From positions 45,807 through 109,806 of the forward strand of contig QPMI01000158.1 of the NCBI GenBank assembly GCA_004431415.1: 64,000 nucleotides of DNA, read 5' to 3'. Numbering within the stretch: the first letter of the stretch is position 1; each line of letters starts with the position of its first letter. Made by a program: the position numbers and the translations under genes. Source of the DNA: Cyanophora paradoxa (taxonomy: Eukaryota; Glaucocystophyceae; Cyanophorales; Cyanophoraceae). The notes beneath the pieces are model-generated. The model was not told the origin of the DNA and ran no database searches. It worked only from the letters and a program-made list of their open reading frames with translations. This document shows positions 1 to 11,545 of the stretch, piece by piece.

Positions 1-237
1 CTGGGTCCGGGTAGGCCTCATGGATTGTAGACGGCCTCCGCTTCTTTCCCCGCGAGCCAGGATTCCTAATACATCGCCCCTCACTCGCTTTCTCGCGTCC
101 GCTTCTTGGATACATCCCCTCCCTTCTTCGATCGTAGATTCTGCTTCTTATCCCGGCTCGCGGGTCCCTCTCTGGGGTCGTAGCACGTTCTCCCCCCGCT
201 CGCTCGCTCGCTTGCTCACTTCTCCCCGGCTCGGCAG

Positions 238-1533
238 GTCCGGCCGCACCGGAATCGAGTCTGGCTCGTCTCCGCCCCGCTGTCCATACTCCTCCAGGCG
301 AGCCAGCGAGCGCCCCCGCCCCGCGGGGCCGGGGGGAGGGCGGGGGCGCCTGGAGAGGAGGGGGGGAGCTCGAGGGCGGGGGTTACCGTCCATCCAGACC
401 AGCGAGCCAGCGACCCCGCGCTCCCCCCGGCCCCGCCAAGCAGAGCTGAAGCGGGGCCCCTAGATCCCCTTGGAACGGCGCCCAGCGCCCCACCCTACCC
501 CGCCCTTCCCCGCCCCGCTCTGCCCCGCAATGCGCCTTAGAGATGCCAAGGCCCCCTATTTGATTAGAGGCACCAGGGCTCCAGCTCCAGCTCACGCCCC
601 GGCTCGGGCTCGGGCTCAACTCCACCTTTCCTATTAAACGCTGCGGCGGGCTCCATCTCCAGCTCCAGCTCGCCTGCTCGCTCGCTCACGCCCGCCCGCG
701 CCTCCGACGCGCAGTGCGCCTTCTACGCGGTGTCGGTCGCCGGCGCCGGGCCCCCGCCCTGGGCGCCCCCCGGCGACCCCTGGTCCTACCTCCCGGGGCC
801 ACCCGTCACCTGGTCTGCACGACGCCCCTACCCCCGTTTCTCCCCCCTCCTCCCTTCCTTACGTTCGGGCAGGTGGGGCGCGGCACTGCTGATGGGCCTC
901 GCGGCGCCGGCGGCATTTGTCGCACTCGACGAGCTCGCAAAGCGGCACGACCGCCGGGTCCGCTTTCCCTGCCCCCGGCCCTAGTCCCAACCCATACCCA
1001 GAAGCCCGGCTTAGAGAGAATTCTGAGCCCAATCCTTAGCTTCCCCTGCCCCCGGGCTAGAAGCTCAACTTAGCGAGGAGCCCAGAAGCCAAGCCTAGGA
1101 CAGAACTACGGCTAGCCAACCTAGCGAGGAGCCCAGAAGCCAAGCCCCTCCCCCCCGCCCCCCCCCCAAAAAGAAAACCCGCTGGGACCGGCCGCCGGCT
1201 CCAGACGTCTGAGCCGAGAACCATGGGGCCTGGCCAGGTAGATCTCCCTTGATTCGTAGACCGCCGGGTCCGCCCCGGCTTGGCCCGCCCCGCCCTTCCC
1301 TGGGATTCCCCGCCCCCCCCCCCCCCCCCCCCCCCGATTCTTTCCTCCCCCCCAAAAAAATCCCCCTCTAGCTGGGACCGCTGGGACCGGCCGCCGGCTC
1401 CAAGCCGTAGAGCCGAGGCCGCCGTCTCCCCGGCTCACTCGTACCCCCCGGGCAGCGGCTGGACCGGTACAACAGGAAGCTCTGGCTCGAGTTCAACACG
1501 AAGCTCGGCATGCACTCCCCGCTCCGCGACTAG
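238..1533 (+). CDS. Host gene P copy 1: 3' exons of a P-type-ATPase-like membrane protein (partial)
   Basis: Four exon blocks join in frame: 238-297, 715-812, 873-957 and 1456-1533, ending in TAG. The first intron (298-714) is GC-AG; the next two are GT-AG (813-872, 958-1455). The junction TG|G at 812/873 restores a Trp codon and the join 957/1456 is phase 0. Exon 1 encodes a membrane-helix-like stretch (VWLVSAPLSILLQ). Exon 3 encodes a second hydrophobic segment followed by a charged turn (DELAKRHDRR). The last exon ends in FNTKLGMHSPLRD. By eye this hydrophobic end with a short basic/aromatic tail resembles the C-terminus of TMEM94, a P-type-ATPase-like ER membrane protein; that is recognition without a search and is tentative. 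The 5' part lies outside the window. A second copy with the same exon structure lies at 10308-11545. Confidence 0.5.
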
Positions 1534-2152
1534 CGCAGGCGGCAGCACGCGGCCGCCGCCGCTGGGGCCCTCCCGCCCTTGAAGCGAATGCATTGCGCCC
1601 GCGGCGATGCTTGAAGATTGAATGCACAATCATCCCGAGTTGGAGTGATCATGATTCATGAGCTCGAGTCTCTGTTTTTGTGCAGTCTAGATCTCGAGCT
1701 CGATCTTGCGGCCACGGTCATCGAATTCAACTGAAAACGCCGTGGGTGACGTGGTAATTAACTTCAATTAGCAAGCAAATATTGATTAAAGTACTAGTAC
1801 TACTACGGTACTGTACATTTGCATGCTAGGATTCATGTGCACGCTCGAGAGATCTAGATCGATCGGGCGAGTCACTGAGTGGCCAATGGGGGTGTTCATC
1901 ATGATCATCTGCATGATCATGATCAGGCAATTCAGACAATTCTCGTTCCGTGCCAAGCTTAAGTGCCGAGTCGACTCAGAGCGAATTGAGGAATTGAATG
2001 ATCACTTGTCACTTCATCATCAAGTTCACCTATCAAGTTAAATGTAGCTATATATGTGGCTTATCAAGCTTAAGTTATATGTAGCTAAGCGAACACGGTG
2101 ATCGAATTCAATTAAAGACGTCGACCTCCAAGCTCCGAGCTCCGAGCTGGAC
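1534..2152. other. Host intergenic spacer, palindrome-rich
   Basis: No convincing gene. This AT-richer spacer lies between convergent genes P and M. It is unusually dense in six-base palindromes such as GAGCTC, CTCGAG, TCTAGA, AGATCT and TGATCA. A related spacer lies at 11546-12714. Confidence 0.5.
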
Positions 2153-2774
2153 CGTGCAAATGACAATTAGCAAGCAAATTAAAGCCTTGAAGTACGGTGC
2201 GTGATAGGATTCATGAGATCAGTATCATCTGTGCATCTATAATAGGTATTCATCGAGTTGGGTATACGTATTCAAGTATTCTTCACTAAATATTCGTATA
2301 GAGATTCATCAAGTTATATGTGGCTTAGCGATTACATACATATGCATACTATGATAAATGGCAATCATTGAATGCAAAGCAACTGCACATACAGCTGGCA
2401 AAGTTAATGCATCTAACTTCATCACTCATATGCATTGAATGCAAAGCAACTGCACACGAAACGTTAACTGGCAAAGCTAATTCATCTAACGTAATCACTG
2501 CACATGCAATCAAATACCGTATACGTAGCTATGTATAGTACTGCATGTAGAGACACACATCGATATCGCGATCGATATCGTCTGCACGATCGCGATCGAT
2601 ATTCTGGCAAGCATCGCTAACGTAATAAAAACTGCATGCGTATACAAACATGCATCCGTACGCGTGCAGAGGCTAATTAACACGGTTCGACGAGAAGGTG
2701 GAACGCTCAACATGGACACAGCTGCAGCTGCCAGGCTGCAGCTGCCGCAAAATGGATCAGGACCCTACGTATAC

Positions 2775-2805
<31 letters not shown>

Positions 2806-2950
2806 GGTGCGACAAAATTCGATCGCGGCGGGCCGGGCGCGCGCGCCCTAGGCCTCGCACGAACGGGATAATTTAAGCGAAAGGGAAATTAAAAGTCGAA
2901 AAATCAAAGAGATGGCGCGGGCAATTAAAAAGAAAGGCGCCTGCACATCG
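2153..2950 (+). repeat. 798-bp direct repeat, copy A
   Basis: Reads base for base like 3068-3865, an offset of 915 bp throughout. It contains a GA microsatellite near 2775-2807 and several GATC-rich palindromes. The short open frames inside it are duplicated exactly and show no protein character. Confidence 0.9.
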
Positions 2951-3067
2951 CATTCAATGATTGCCATTTATCATAGTATGCATATGTATGTAATCGCTAA
3001 GCCACATATAACTTGATGAATCTCTATACGAATATTTAGTGAAGAATACTTGAATACGTATACCCAA
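2951..3067 (-). repeat. 117-bp inverted copy of part of the flanking direct repeat
   Basis: The reverse complement of 2951-3067 equals 2258-2374 (and therefore 3173-3289). The arrangement is repeat A, inverted fragment of A, repeat A. Confidence 0.88.
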
Positions 3068-3689
3068 CGTGCAAATGACAATTAGCAAGCAAATTAAAGC
3101 CTTGAAGTACGGTGCGTGATAGGATTCATGAGATCAGTATCATCTGTGCATCTATAATAGGTATTCATCGAGTTGGGTATACGTATTCAAGTATTCTTCA
3201 CTAAATATTCGTATAGAGATTCATCAAGTTATATGTGGCTTAGCGATTACATACATATGCATACTATGATAAATGGCAATCATTGAATGCAAAGCAACTG
3301 CACATACAGCTGGCAAAGTTAATGCATCTAACTTCATCACTCATATGCATTGAATGCAAAGCAACTGCACACGAAACGTTAACTGGCAAAGCTAATTCAT
3401 CTAACGTAATCACTGCACATGCAATCAAATACCGTATACGTAGCTATGTATAGTACTGCATGTAGAGACACACATCGATATCGCGATCGATATCGTCTGC
3501 ACGATCGCGATCGATATTCTGGCAAGCATCGCTAACGTAATAAAAACTGCATGCGTATACAAACATGCATCCGTACGCGTGCAGAGGCTAATTAACACGG
3601 TTCGACGAGAAGGTGGAACGCTCAACATGGACACAGCTGCAGCTGCCAGGCTGCAGCTGCCGCAAAATGGATCAGGACCCTACGTATAC

Positions 3690-3720
<31 letters not shown>

Positions 3721-3865
3721 GGTGCGACAAAATTCGATCGCGGCGGGCCGGGCGCGCGCGCCCTAGGCCTCGCACGAACGGGATAATTTAAGCGAAAGGG
3801 AAATTAAAAGTCGAAAAATCAAAGAGATGGCGCGGGCAATTAAAAAGAAAGGCGCCTGCACATCG
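3068..3865 (+). repeat. 798-bp direct repeat, copy B
   Basis: Second copy of 2153-2950. It ends at CACATCG, after which the sequence leads into the 3' end of gene M copy 1, so copy B probably holds the original context. Confidence 0.9.
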
Positions 3866-3932
3866 TGACATGTACATGTGTGGGATCCGGATCCGGATGG
3901 CCAGTCCGCATGCGCAGTCGCCGCAGCGCGGC

Positions 3933-5201
3933 TCAGAAAAACGAGTCGAGGCTGCGGACCACCTTCGGCCGGGGAATCGGGAGGGGCATCGAGCGGGTGA
4001 GCGAGGGCCGGAAGGAGCCGAGGAGCGGCGCCGGCGAGGCGCGCGCGCGCTCGCTCTCTGGATCCGAGCCCGAGCCGCGGCGGGCGGCGGAGGCGCTCCG
4101 CGGCTTGCAGCGGTAGTCGCGGTCGTACTCCTCTTCGGACTCGGCATCGGAGTCTGAAGACGAGGCGGATCCGCGGCGGCCGCCGAGCCTCGCGGCCAGG
4201 GCGAGCAGGGGCGAGACGCTCGCCGTCGGGCGCTCCGACTCCTCCTCGCCGCTCGACTCCTCCTCCTCCAGCTCGATCCAGAAGACCGCTGCGGCGAAAT
4301 ACCAAGTCAGACTGGCAGCGGCGCGCGCAGAATTATATATCGGGGGGGGGAGAGGAGGGGGATGGGGAGGGGGGGGGAGGCGGACCCGAGTATGCAGGGC
4401 AGGAGGCGGGGATGCTGCTCCGAGGGTGGGAGGCGGAGTTGCAGGGCGGGGGCAGGCTCAGGTCCTCCGGGAAGTGGCTGGGGCGGCTGGGCGCCGCCTC
4501 CGCCGACTTGGACTGGCCATGGCTCGCCCTCCGGTTCGCGATCGACTGCGAGGGCGCCCGCGGCCGCAGCAGCGGGGCCCCGACGGCGGCCGTCGGGTGC
4601 GGCCCGTCGACGGGCGTCGAGATCGCCCGGGGGGACGTCGCCGTCTGAACATAGAAAATCAGAAAATGACTACAACCGCGGAATGGTGTGACTGTACATG
4701 TAATTTTTCATAACCGCCCACCGTGGAATGGGAAGGCGACCGCGAGGGGGTGGCGCATGCGCAGTCGTCGTCGGCAGACGCCGCCGGACAGGCGAGCTCC
4801 GCGTGGGCGACGTCCCTCAGGGTCAGCGAGCTCGGGGGCGTCTTGACGTGCGGCGCGTCGAGGCACAGGTCGTGCATCCGAACGCCGGCGTCGAAGTCGT
4901 ATGCGTCTGCGGCGGCAATGGGGAACTTCATGGTCAGACATCGGTTTAAAGACACGAGTGGATCCGGATTATAATTAATATTGAAGACTGGGATAATTGG
5001 CCTGGCCAGAGCGCTAGCCTAGGCCTCCTGACGTCGACGTTTAGATCTGTGATAAAGCGCCGGCGTCCCCCGCATTTCGGCTGGGCCGGGCGGGAGCGCA
5101 CCCGAATCACAATCAGCATACGCGTCGTCGCAGACGCGCAGGCTCTTCGGATTCAGACGCCGAAATTCTTCCGCCGTACGGGCGAGAGTGCGGCAGGCCA
5201 T
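3933..5201 (-). CDS. Host gene M copy 1: unrecognised protein with acidic Ser/Glu-rich C-terminal region
   Basis: Conserved coding blocks are shared with two other copies in the window. The first begins at ATG 5201 with MACRTLA and contains NPKSLRVCDDAYADCDSGAL. A second, around 4780-4930, contains MKFPIAAADAYDFDAG and HVKTPPSSLTLRDVAHAEL. A third, around 4400-4650, is Pro/Ser-rich. The last, 3933-4310, contains a Ser/Glu/Asp-rich stretch (ESEEEYDRDYRC) and ends in VRSLDSFF plus TGA at 3933-3935. Splice sites between blocks were not resolved. No family was recognised; the acidic serine clusters look like casein-kinase-2-type substrate sites, which is inference. The uninterrupted site corresponding to the element 1 insertion is at 4613-4618. 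The frame between blocks is not open throughout, so this copy is spliced or decayed. Confidence 0.45.
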
Positions 5202-6404
5202 CGCTCTGGTTTGGCAGTTGAGTAGCGACCGCAGCTGGGGGAAGACCGGTTGTTGTCGTGCGGAACTGGCACGAATTCGAACGCCGCGCGCGTATTGAGC
5301 TGAGGCGACTGAGCTGCGGCCTGCAGGCCTAGGTGTGGATGCGAGCGTACGCGTCTCGCTGCGGTTGCGAAACTTGGATGAGCTCGCCTCTGCCGCAGTG
5401 CTCTCTGCAACTGCTTCTCAGCCTGGCAGAGTCTTCTTCTAGATCTGTTGCTGCTGCTTCTGTAGCTGCGCGTGCGGCGTGCCCCCCGCCCCTACTAGGC
5501 TAGCTCCACTGGCCAGCCTCCAGAGGCTCCAGCTGACTCAGTGAGAGGGCCGGCGGGCCGGCGCCTCAGGCTGCTCAGCTCAGCGAGAGCGTTGAACGAA
5601 ATTGGGCCCAATTTGGGCCCCAATTTTGGGGGCCCAGGCCTGAGCTACCCGGTAGCTATAGGCTATAGCCTAGCTATAGCTAGTAGGCTAGTAGTAGCCT
5701 GAGCTAAGTATCCGATCCGAATCATCCGATCCGGCGACTCCGATATCGATCCGAGGTCGAGACCGTCAGACTCCGAGTCCGGCCGCGTCCGGCGACTCGG
5801 CCGCGAGTCGGGGCCGACTCGGCGGCGAGCTCGAGTCGCCGGCGACTCGGCGAGTCGGCGGCGACGGCCGGCGGCGGCGGCGGCCGCCGGCGCCGGGCCG
5901 GCGCCGGCCGCCCACGCCGCGGGCCACGTGCACGCGTACGGCGCCCAGGCGGCCCAGCGCAATGAGCGCATTCATGATCAGATCATATGCATAATCATGA
6001 TCACGTGCACCACATTAATATTGTGATTGTAAGTTTGGCCAGTCCGACGGTCGTCCAGCAACTTGCTGGCAAAACGCCGCGCCACGTCACGGCGTACTAC
6101 GGTACGCGTGCCCAGGCGCCGGCCGGCGGCCGCGGGCTCGGTGCCTGCCCCATCGCTCCCCCACGCACCGAGCCTCCTCGTCGGCGAGTCGTCGCAGCAG
6201 CAGCGCGCCGCCGGCGCCGGCGCCGGGGCCGGGGCCCGGGGCCGCCGGATCCGGAGGCGACGCGGGGGACGCGGGGCGCCCCGCAGGGCCGCAGTGGGAG
6301 GGCGGGAACGTCTGCGCCTCCCGCGTGTCCGATCCTCTACCCCCCCCCCCCCCCCCCCTCCCCTCTAGATCTTCGGCCTCTTACCCTTCGAATTCCCTCC
6401 TCAG
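5202..6404. other. Host intergenic region between divergent genes M and P, palindrome- and GC-rich
   Basis: No convincing exon. 5600-5720 is made largely of overlapping short palindromes (GGGCCC, AGGCCT, CTATAG, TAGCTA). 5760-5950 is an extreme CG/GC-rich tract built from CGACTCGG and GGCGCCGG-like units. A copy of a host repeat beginning TAAGTTTGGCC starts at 6030 and recurs at 9314 and 42673. A poly-C tract lies near 6341-6358. Confidence 0.5.
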
Positions 6405-6789
6405 GACGCGGGTCGAGGAGTTCGGGCGGGCCCGGGCGCTGAGCACGCTGGCGTGCCCCCTCCTCATGCGCCGCGACACCAACCTTTCCGAGGCCCGCCC
6501 CCCCGCGCCCGCCCCCGCCGCGCTCTAACTAACACGCGACTTCTCATCTTTCATCTTATCCGCCCCGCAGGTGCTGGACCTGCTTGCGGAGGGGCGGCGC
6601 CTCCTCAACAACACGCGCCAGGCCCTGGCCTGCTCCTCTTCCTCCCCGCCCACCTCCATGCAGGCGCCGCCCCGCCCCTCCTCCTTCCTCCCCTTCCTTC
6701 CTCACGCCTCCCGCCAGCTCTTCTTCGTGGTGCTGGCCTCGCAGTGCCTCCTCTTCCCCGGGCCCGCCATCTACACCGGCTACGTATAA
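6405..6789 (+). CDS. Host gene P, upstream exons (third, partial copy)
   Basis: Exon 6405-6492 follows a TCAG acceptor, encodes FGRARALSTLACPLLMRRD and ends at GAG before a GC donor. The next exon starts at 6571 after CCCCGCAG and is in phase, giving a join ...NLSE|VLDLLAEGRRLLNNT. That frame continues through a hydrophobic segment (LFFVVLASQCLLFPGPAIY) to TAA at 6789. The block of an Arg-rich linker followed by membrane segments is compatible with the membrane region of the same P-type-ATPase-like protein as the exons at 238 and 10308. The internal part (about 6640-6715) is low-complexity Pro/Ser and may be intronic. The downstream exons seen in copies 1 and 2 were not found here, so this copy is partial. 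Confidence 0.4.
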
Positions 6790-7236
6790 TATACCATGGC
6801 CATGCAGGCGCTGCGCATGCCCCTCCCGCCCCGGCCCTGCCCCTCCCCGAACCCAGCCTGCCGGGCCTTCCCTCCCCGCACGTCCCGCCCCTCCACGAGC
6901 CCAGCCCAGCGCTAGCCCAGCCTGGCCCTACTAAGCCGAGCTCGATCAGATCCTGTCACAGCGTGGCTCGCGATCGAGCTCGTGCAGTTCCCGTTGCTCG
7001 CCGCCTCCCTAGGCCTCCTCGCGCCCCTAGGCCTGCCCCATATGCATGGAGCAGAAAATCATGATCATGATCATGTGCGTGCAGTCCCCGCGGCCCGCCC
7101 CGGCCCGCGCGCGGCCGGCCCCCGGCCCCACCCGCTCCCCCCACCCGTAGCCCGGCCGGAGCCCGCGCTGCCAGCTGCAGCTGCAGCTCGCGATCGGCCA
7201 CGTCGGCCCGGCAGGGCTTGGATTGGCTGGGCTTAA

Positions 7237-7876
7237 GCTTGGCCCGGTTCGGCCTTGACCTTGGCCTCTCCCGCGGCACGCGCTGACGACGCTCGGCTGG
7301 ACCGGTATACCCTCCGGGATCCCTCCCCAGGCGGCGGATGGCGGATCTCGTTTTGAATCGAATCGAGGAATTGGTCACTTCAATTCATCATCATCAAGTT
7401 CACTTGCATATATATATATATATACGTATACCTATACATATAGGTCTTCATCCAAGTTATATATTCACCAAAAACAATTATGTATACGTAGCGCTAGCTT
7501 AGCTATAGCGATTACGTATACATATGCATAATTATAAATGGCAATCATTGAATGCAAAGCAACTAGTGTACTGCACATGGAAAAAAGCTAATGCATCTAA
7601 TTTAATCACTGCACATGCAATCAACTACCGTAGCACTGCTTAGTATGGATCTGCTCGATACACTGCAAAAACTGCGTACAGATCGTTCGCACGATCGCGA
7701 TCGATATCCTCGCCAGCATCGCTAACGTAATGAAAACTGCACACGTATACATGTAGACAAACAAGCATTCGTGCATATCTAGAGGCTAACATGGTTCACG
7801 AGAAAGTGGAACGCGCAACAGTGATCATGACACAGCTGCAGCTGCCGCAAAACGGATCCGGACCCTACGTATACGA
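7237..7876. other. Host intergenic spacer
   Basis: AT-richer spacer between P copy 3 and M copy 2, sharing stretches with the spacers at 2340-2700 and 12120-12540 (for example AATGGCAATCATTGAATGCAA and GGCAAGCATCGCTAAC-like words). It includes a TA-repeat at about 7408-7424. No gene seen. Confidence 0.5.
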
Positions 7877-8997
7877 GAGTCGTACTCCTCTTCGGACTCG
7901 GCATAGGGTAGTCGTACTCCTCTTCGGACTCGGCATCGGTAGTCGCGGTCGTACTCCTCTTCGGACTCGGCATCGGAGTCTGAAGACGAGGCGGATCCGC
8001 GGCGGCCGCCCAGCCTCGCGGCCAGGGCGAGCAGGGGCGACACGCTCGCCGTCGGGCGCTCTGACTCCTCCTCGCCGCTCGACTCCTCCTCCTCCAGCTC
8101 GATCCAGAAGACCGCTGCGGCGAAATACCAAGTCAGCCTGGCAGCGGAGGGGGGGGGGGGGGTTGGGGAGGGGGGTTGGGGGGGGGGGGGTGGAGGGGTG
8201 GGGGGGTGGGGGTGGGGGGGAGGCGGACCCGAGTAGGCGGGGCAGGAGGCGGGGATGCTGCTCCGGTTGTGGGAGGCGGATCCGGAGGCGCAGGGCGGGG
8301 GCAGGCTCAGGTCCTCCGGGAAGTGGCTGGGGCGGCTGGGCGCCGCCTCCGCCGACTTGGACTGGCTCGCCCTCCGGTTCGCGATCGACTGCGAGGGTGC
8401 CCGCGGCCGCAGCAGCGGGGCACCGACGGCGGCCGTCGGGTGCGGCACGTCGAGGGGCGTCGAGATCGCCCGGGGGGACGTCGCCGTCTGAACATAGAAA
8501 ATCAGAAAATGACGTACAACCGCGGAATGGTGTGACTGTAATTTTTCATAACCGCCCACCGTGGAATGAGAAGGCGACCGCGAGGGGGTGGCGCATGCGC
8601 AGTCGTCGTCGACAGAGGCCGCCATCGCCGGGCAGGCGAGCTCCGCGTGGGCGACGTCCCTCAGGGTCAGCGAGCTCGGGGGCGTCTTGACGTGCGGCGC
8701 GTCGAGGCACATGTCGTGCATCCGAACGCCGCCGTCGAAATCGTATGCGTCTGCGGCGGCAATGCATATGGGGAACTTCATGGTCAGGCAGCGGTTTGGA
8801 GACAGGATATCGATCCGGAGCGGATCATTGGCCGGGCGTGGGATATTTGGCCAGAGCCTCCTGACATTTATGATAAAGCGGCTGGGCGGGAGCGCACCCG
8901 AATCACAATCAGCATACGCGTCGTCGCAGACGCGCAGGCTCTTCGGATTCAGGCGGCGGAAGTCTTCCACCGTGGGGGCGAGAGTGCGGCAGGCCAT
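7877..8997 (-). CDS. Host gene M copy 2, C-terminal tail missing
   Basis: One frame is open from ATG 8997 to the truncation near 7877, through all the conserved blocks of gene M: NPKSLRVCDDAYADCDSGAL, MKFPICIAAADAYDFDGG, TLRDVAHAELACPA, a Pro/Ser-rich region with a long Pro/His tract encoded by the G-rich strand at 8150-8230, and LEEEESSGEEESERPT. The acidic ESEEEYD unit is tandemly repeated three times at 7877-7975. The frame then runs directly into spacer DNA, so the terminal RSLDSFF tail of copies 1 and 3 is lost. The empty site homologous to the element 1 insertion lies at 8456-8461. This copy is probably a truncated paralogue. Confidence 0.45.
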
Positions 8998-10307
8998 CTC
9001 TAGATCTCTGGTTCGGCAGTTGATTAGCGACCGCAGCTCGAAAAAGGCCGGTTGTTTTCGTGCGGAACTGGCACGAATTCGAACGCCGCGCGCGTATTGA
9101 GCTGAGGCGACTGAGCTGCAGCCTGCAGGTGTGGATGCGAGCGTACGCGTCTCGCTGCGGTTGCGAAACTTGTGATGAGCTCTGCTCTCTACTACTAGAT
9201 ATCGATAGAGCGCATGCGCGCAGCGCTAGCTGATCATGAGGGGCCCTTTGCCGGGGGGCGCCCGGGGGCCCACCCGGCCCAGCCTCCGATCCGGCCACAC
9301 CATTCAACGCACTGTAAGTTTGGCCGGTCGTTCTGCAAAACGCCGCCACGTGAGCAAGGCGCCGAGGGCTCCGGGATCGGACTCCTTGGAGCCTACCCCA
9401 TCGGGTGAGCTAGCCATGGGCCATTCAAAATGCAGACCATTGCTGCGCCAGAATTGGGCTGCAGAGGTACCGAGTAGGCAGCTTGCGGAGCTGCTCGATC
9501 GCGACAGCCGCGGCCCCACTCAGGGCCCACTGCCGCAGAGTCGGCGCAGACTCCCGCAGTGCCCCAGGCCCCCAGGGGCCAGGGCCCCAGCGCCAATGCT
9601 GCCCCATCATCGGCGCCGAATCGCCGCCGATTCGGCGGTGACATCGGCCCCGATGTCTTTTTTTCCGAAACCGCGCGTCCATTCGAATTCAGGTCGGACA
9701 GGTCCGACGGTCACAGCGGCGACACAGCCTCACAGCCAGCGAGTCACAGGCTCACAGGGGGCGCTCGGGCAGCTGCGCGGCGCCGGCAATGGCCCGGCAT
9801 CCGCTGCGATGATCCGCCGCTTCCGAGTGCATCTTAAGCTTCTTCGAATTCTCCCGGCCCCGGGCCACGAGCCCGAGCCGCGACGAGCTCGCCGTCCGCG
9901 TGCGTGGGCCCCGCCCAGCCCTGCGCATGCCCCGCCCCGCCCCGCCCTCTGCGCGTTAGCTCGCCCGGCCCGGCCCCGGGTGGCTTGGCTCGCCCCGGCT
10001 GGCCGCGGGCCCGGCGGCCAGAGACTGCATGCGCAGGGCCCCGCTTGGCCTCTTGGACTATATATAGCTAGAGACTGCCGCAGTGCCGCGACTTCTTAGT
10101 ACATTCATATGTCCTCCTCCCTAATATATCTCCCCCCGCTCCCTTACAATTACTCGCGTCTAGATCTGCTTCGACTCGGCGAAATTCTTAGATAAATCCC
10201 CTCCCTTCTCCGCGAGCCTATATATGCTAAAAACTAACGCGTCGGAGCACGTGCTACCCCCTCCCCCGCTCGCTCGCTCGCTTGCTCACTCTCCTCCGGC
10301 CCCGCAG
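8998..10307. other. Host intergenic region between divergent genes M and P
   Basis: GC-rich with many palindromes. 9314-9480 is a host repeat beginning TAAGTTTGGCCGGTCG, also present at 42673-42840 and in part at 6030. No convincing gene. The long frames on either strand come from GC-rich composition. Confidence 0.45.
9314..9480 (+). repeat. Dispersed host repeat, copy near gene M/P divergent region
   Basis: Shares TAAGTTTGGCCGGTCG, AAAACGCCGCCACGTGAGC and CCATTCAA.ATGCAGACCATTG.TGC with 42673-42840. It sits at the same place relative to gene M, so it belongs to the duplicated unit or its shared 5' flank. Confidence 0.7.
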
Positions 10308-11545
10308 GTCCGCCCGCACCGGAACCGCGTCTGGCTCGTCTCCGCCCCGCTCGCCGTCCTCCTCCAGGCGATCGCGAGCGCCCCCGCCCTCCCCCCGGCC
10401 CCGCGAATTGCAAGCAGAGCTTGCGTCTGCTTGCAATTGGAGCCCCCTAGATCCGATCCGGTGGAACCGCGCCCCCCGCCCCGCCCCGCCCCGCCCCGCC
10501 CCCGCCAAGGCTTCCCCGCTAGTTGTCCTATCGCGAGAAGCTGCAGCAGGCTCCGGCTCGAGCTCCAACGCTAGCTCCACCTTCCCTATTAAACGCTGCA
10601 GCGGGCCGGGCTCCATCTCCAGCTCCAGCTCGCCTGCTCGTTCCGAAGTTCGCTCATGCCCGCCCGCGCCTCCTATGCGCAGTGCGCCTTCTATAGCTAC
10701 GTCGTGTCGGTCGCCGGCGCCGGGCCCCCGCCCCGGGCGCCCCCCTTCGACCCCTGGTCCTACCTCCCGGGGCCCCCCGTCACCTGGTCCGCACGACGCC
10801 CCTACCCCCGTTTCTCTCCCCTTCTCCCTTCCTTACGTTCGGGCAGGTGGGGCGCGGCGCTGCTGATGGGCCTCGCGGCGCCGGCGGCCTTCGTCGCCCT
10901 GGACGAGCTCGCCAAGCGGCACGACCGCCGGGTCCGCTGCGCTTTCCCTGCCCCCGGCCCTAGACCCAACGTTAACCCGGACCCAGAGGCCCGGCCTCAA
11001 GCTTGAGAGAATTCTGGGCCCAATTGCAATCCTTAGCTTCGCCTGCCTGCGATCCGGGATCCGGCCTCGAAGCCTGGCCTAGCGAGAAGCCCAGATCTAG
11101 AAGCCTAAGCCCAAGGTCTGGAGCTCAGCTAGATCTTCCTAGAACCCTAGACCGCCGGGCCCGATCTGGCTTGACCCGCGGCCGCCCAGACCCGCCCTTC
11201 CCCCCGGGATCCTCCCCCCCCGCAAGCCGTGGATCTCAGAGTCTCAGAGCTCCTCCGCCTCCCCGATTCCGATTCTTTCCGGATCTCAGAGCCCCTTCTT
11301 CCCCCCCGCCGCCCCCCCCCTCTTCCCCCCCCCCCCCCCGATTCTTTCCTCCACCCCCCAAAAAAATCCCCCTCTAGCTGGGACCGCTGGGACCGGCCGC
11401 CGGCTCAAAGCCGTAGAGCCGAGGCCGCCATCTCCCCCGGCTCACTCGCCCCCCCGGGCAGCGGCTGGACCGGAACAACCGGAAGCTCCGGCTCGAGTTC
11501 AACACGAAGCTCGGCATGCACTCGAGCTCCCCGCTCCGCGACTAG
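10308..11545 (+). CDS. Host gene P copy 2: 3' exons of a P-type-ATPase-like membrane protein
   Basis: Exons 10308-10367, 10683-10786, 10847-10931 and 11462-11545 mirror copy 1 at 238-1533. The first intron is GC-AG and the others are GT-AG. The TG|G join at 10786/10847 and the phase-0 join at 10931/11462 are conserved. The protein reads RNRVWLVSAPLAVLLQ, a YLPGPPVTW segment, a hydrophobic helix ending DELAKRHDRR, and a tail ending FNTKLGMHSSSPLRD. Relative to copy 1 the second exon is 6 bp longer and the last exon 6 bp longer, both whole codons, so the frame is maintained. That favours a working gene over decay. The resemblance to the TMEM94 C-terminus is by eye only. Upstream exons were not located. 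Confidence 0.5.

Noticed and set aside
8150-8230. G-rich tract as a telomere or G-quadruplex regulatory element
   Set aside because: The G runs are irregular, also occur at 13104-13180 and as poly-C at 1311-1335, and lie inside the Pro-rich part of gene M; low-complexity drift is the simpler reading.
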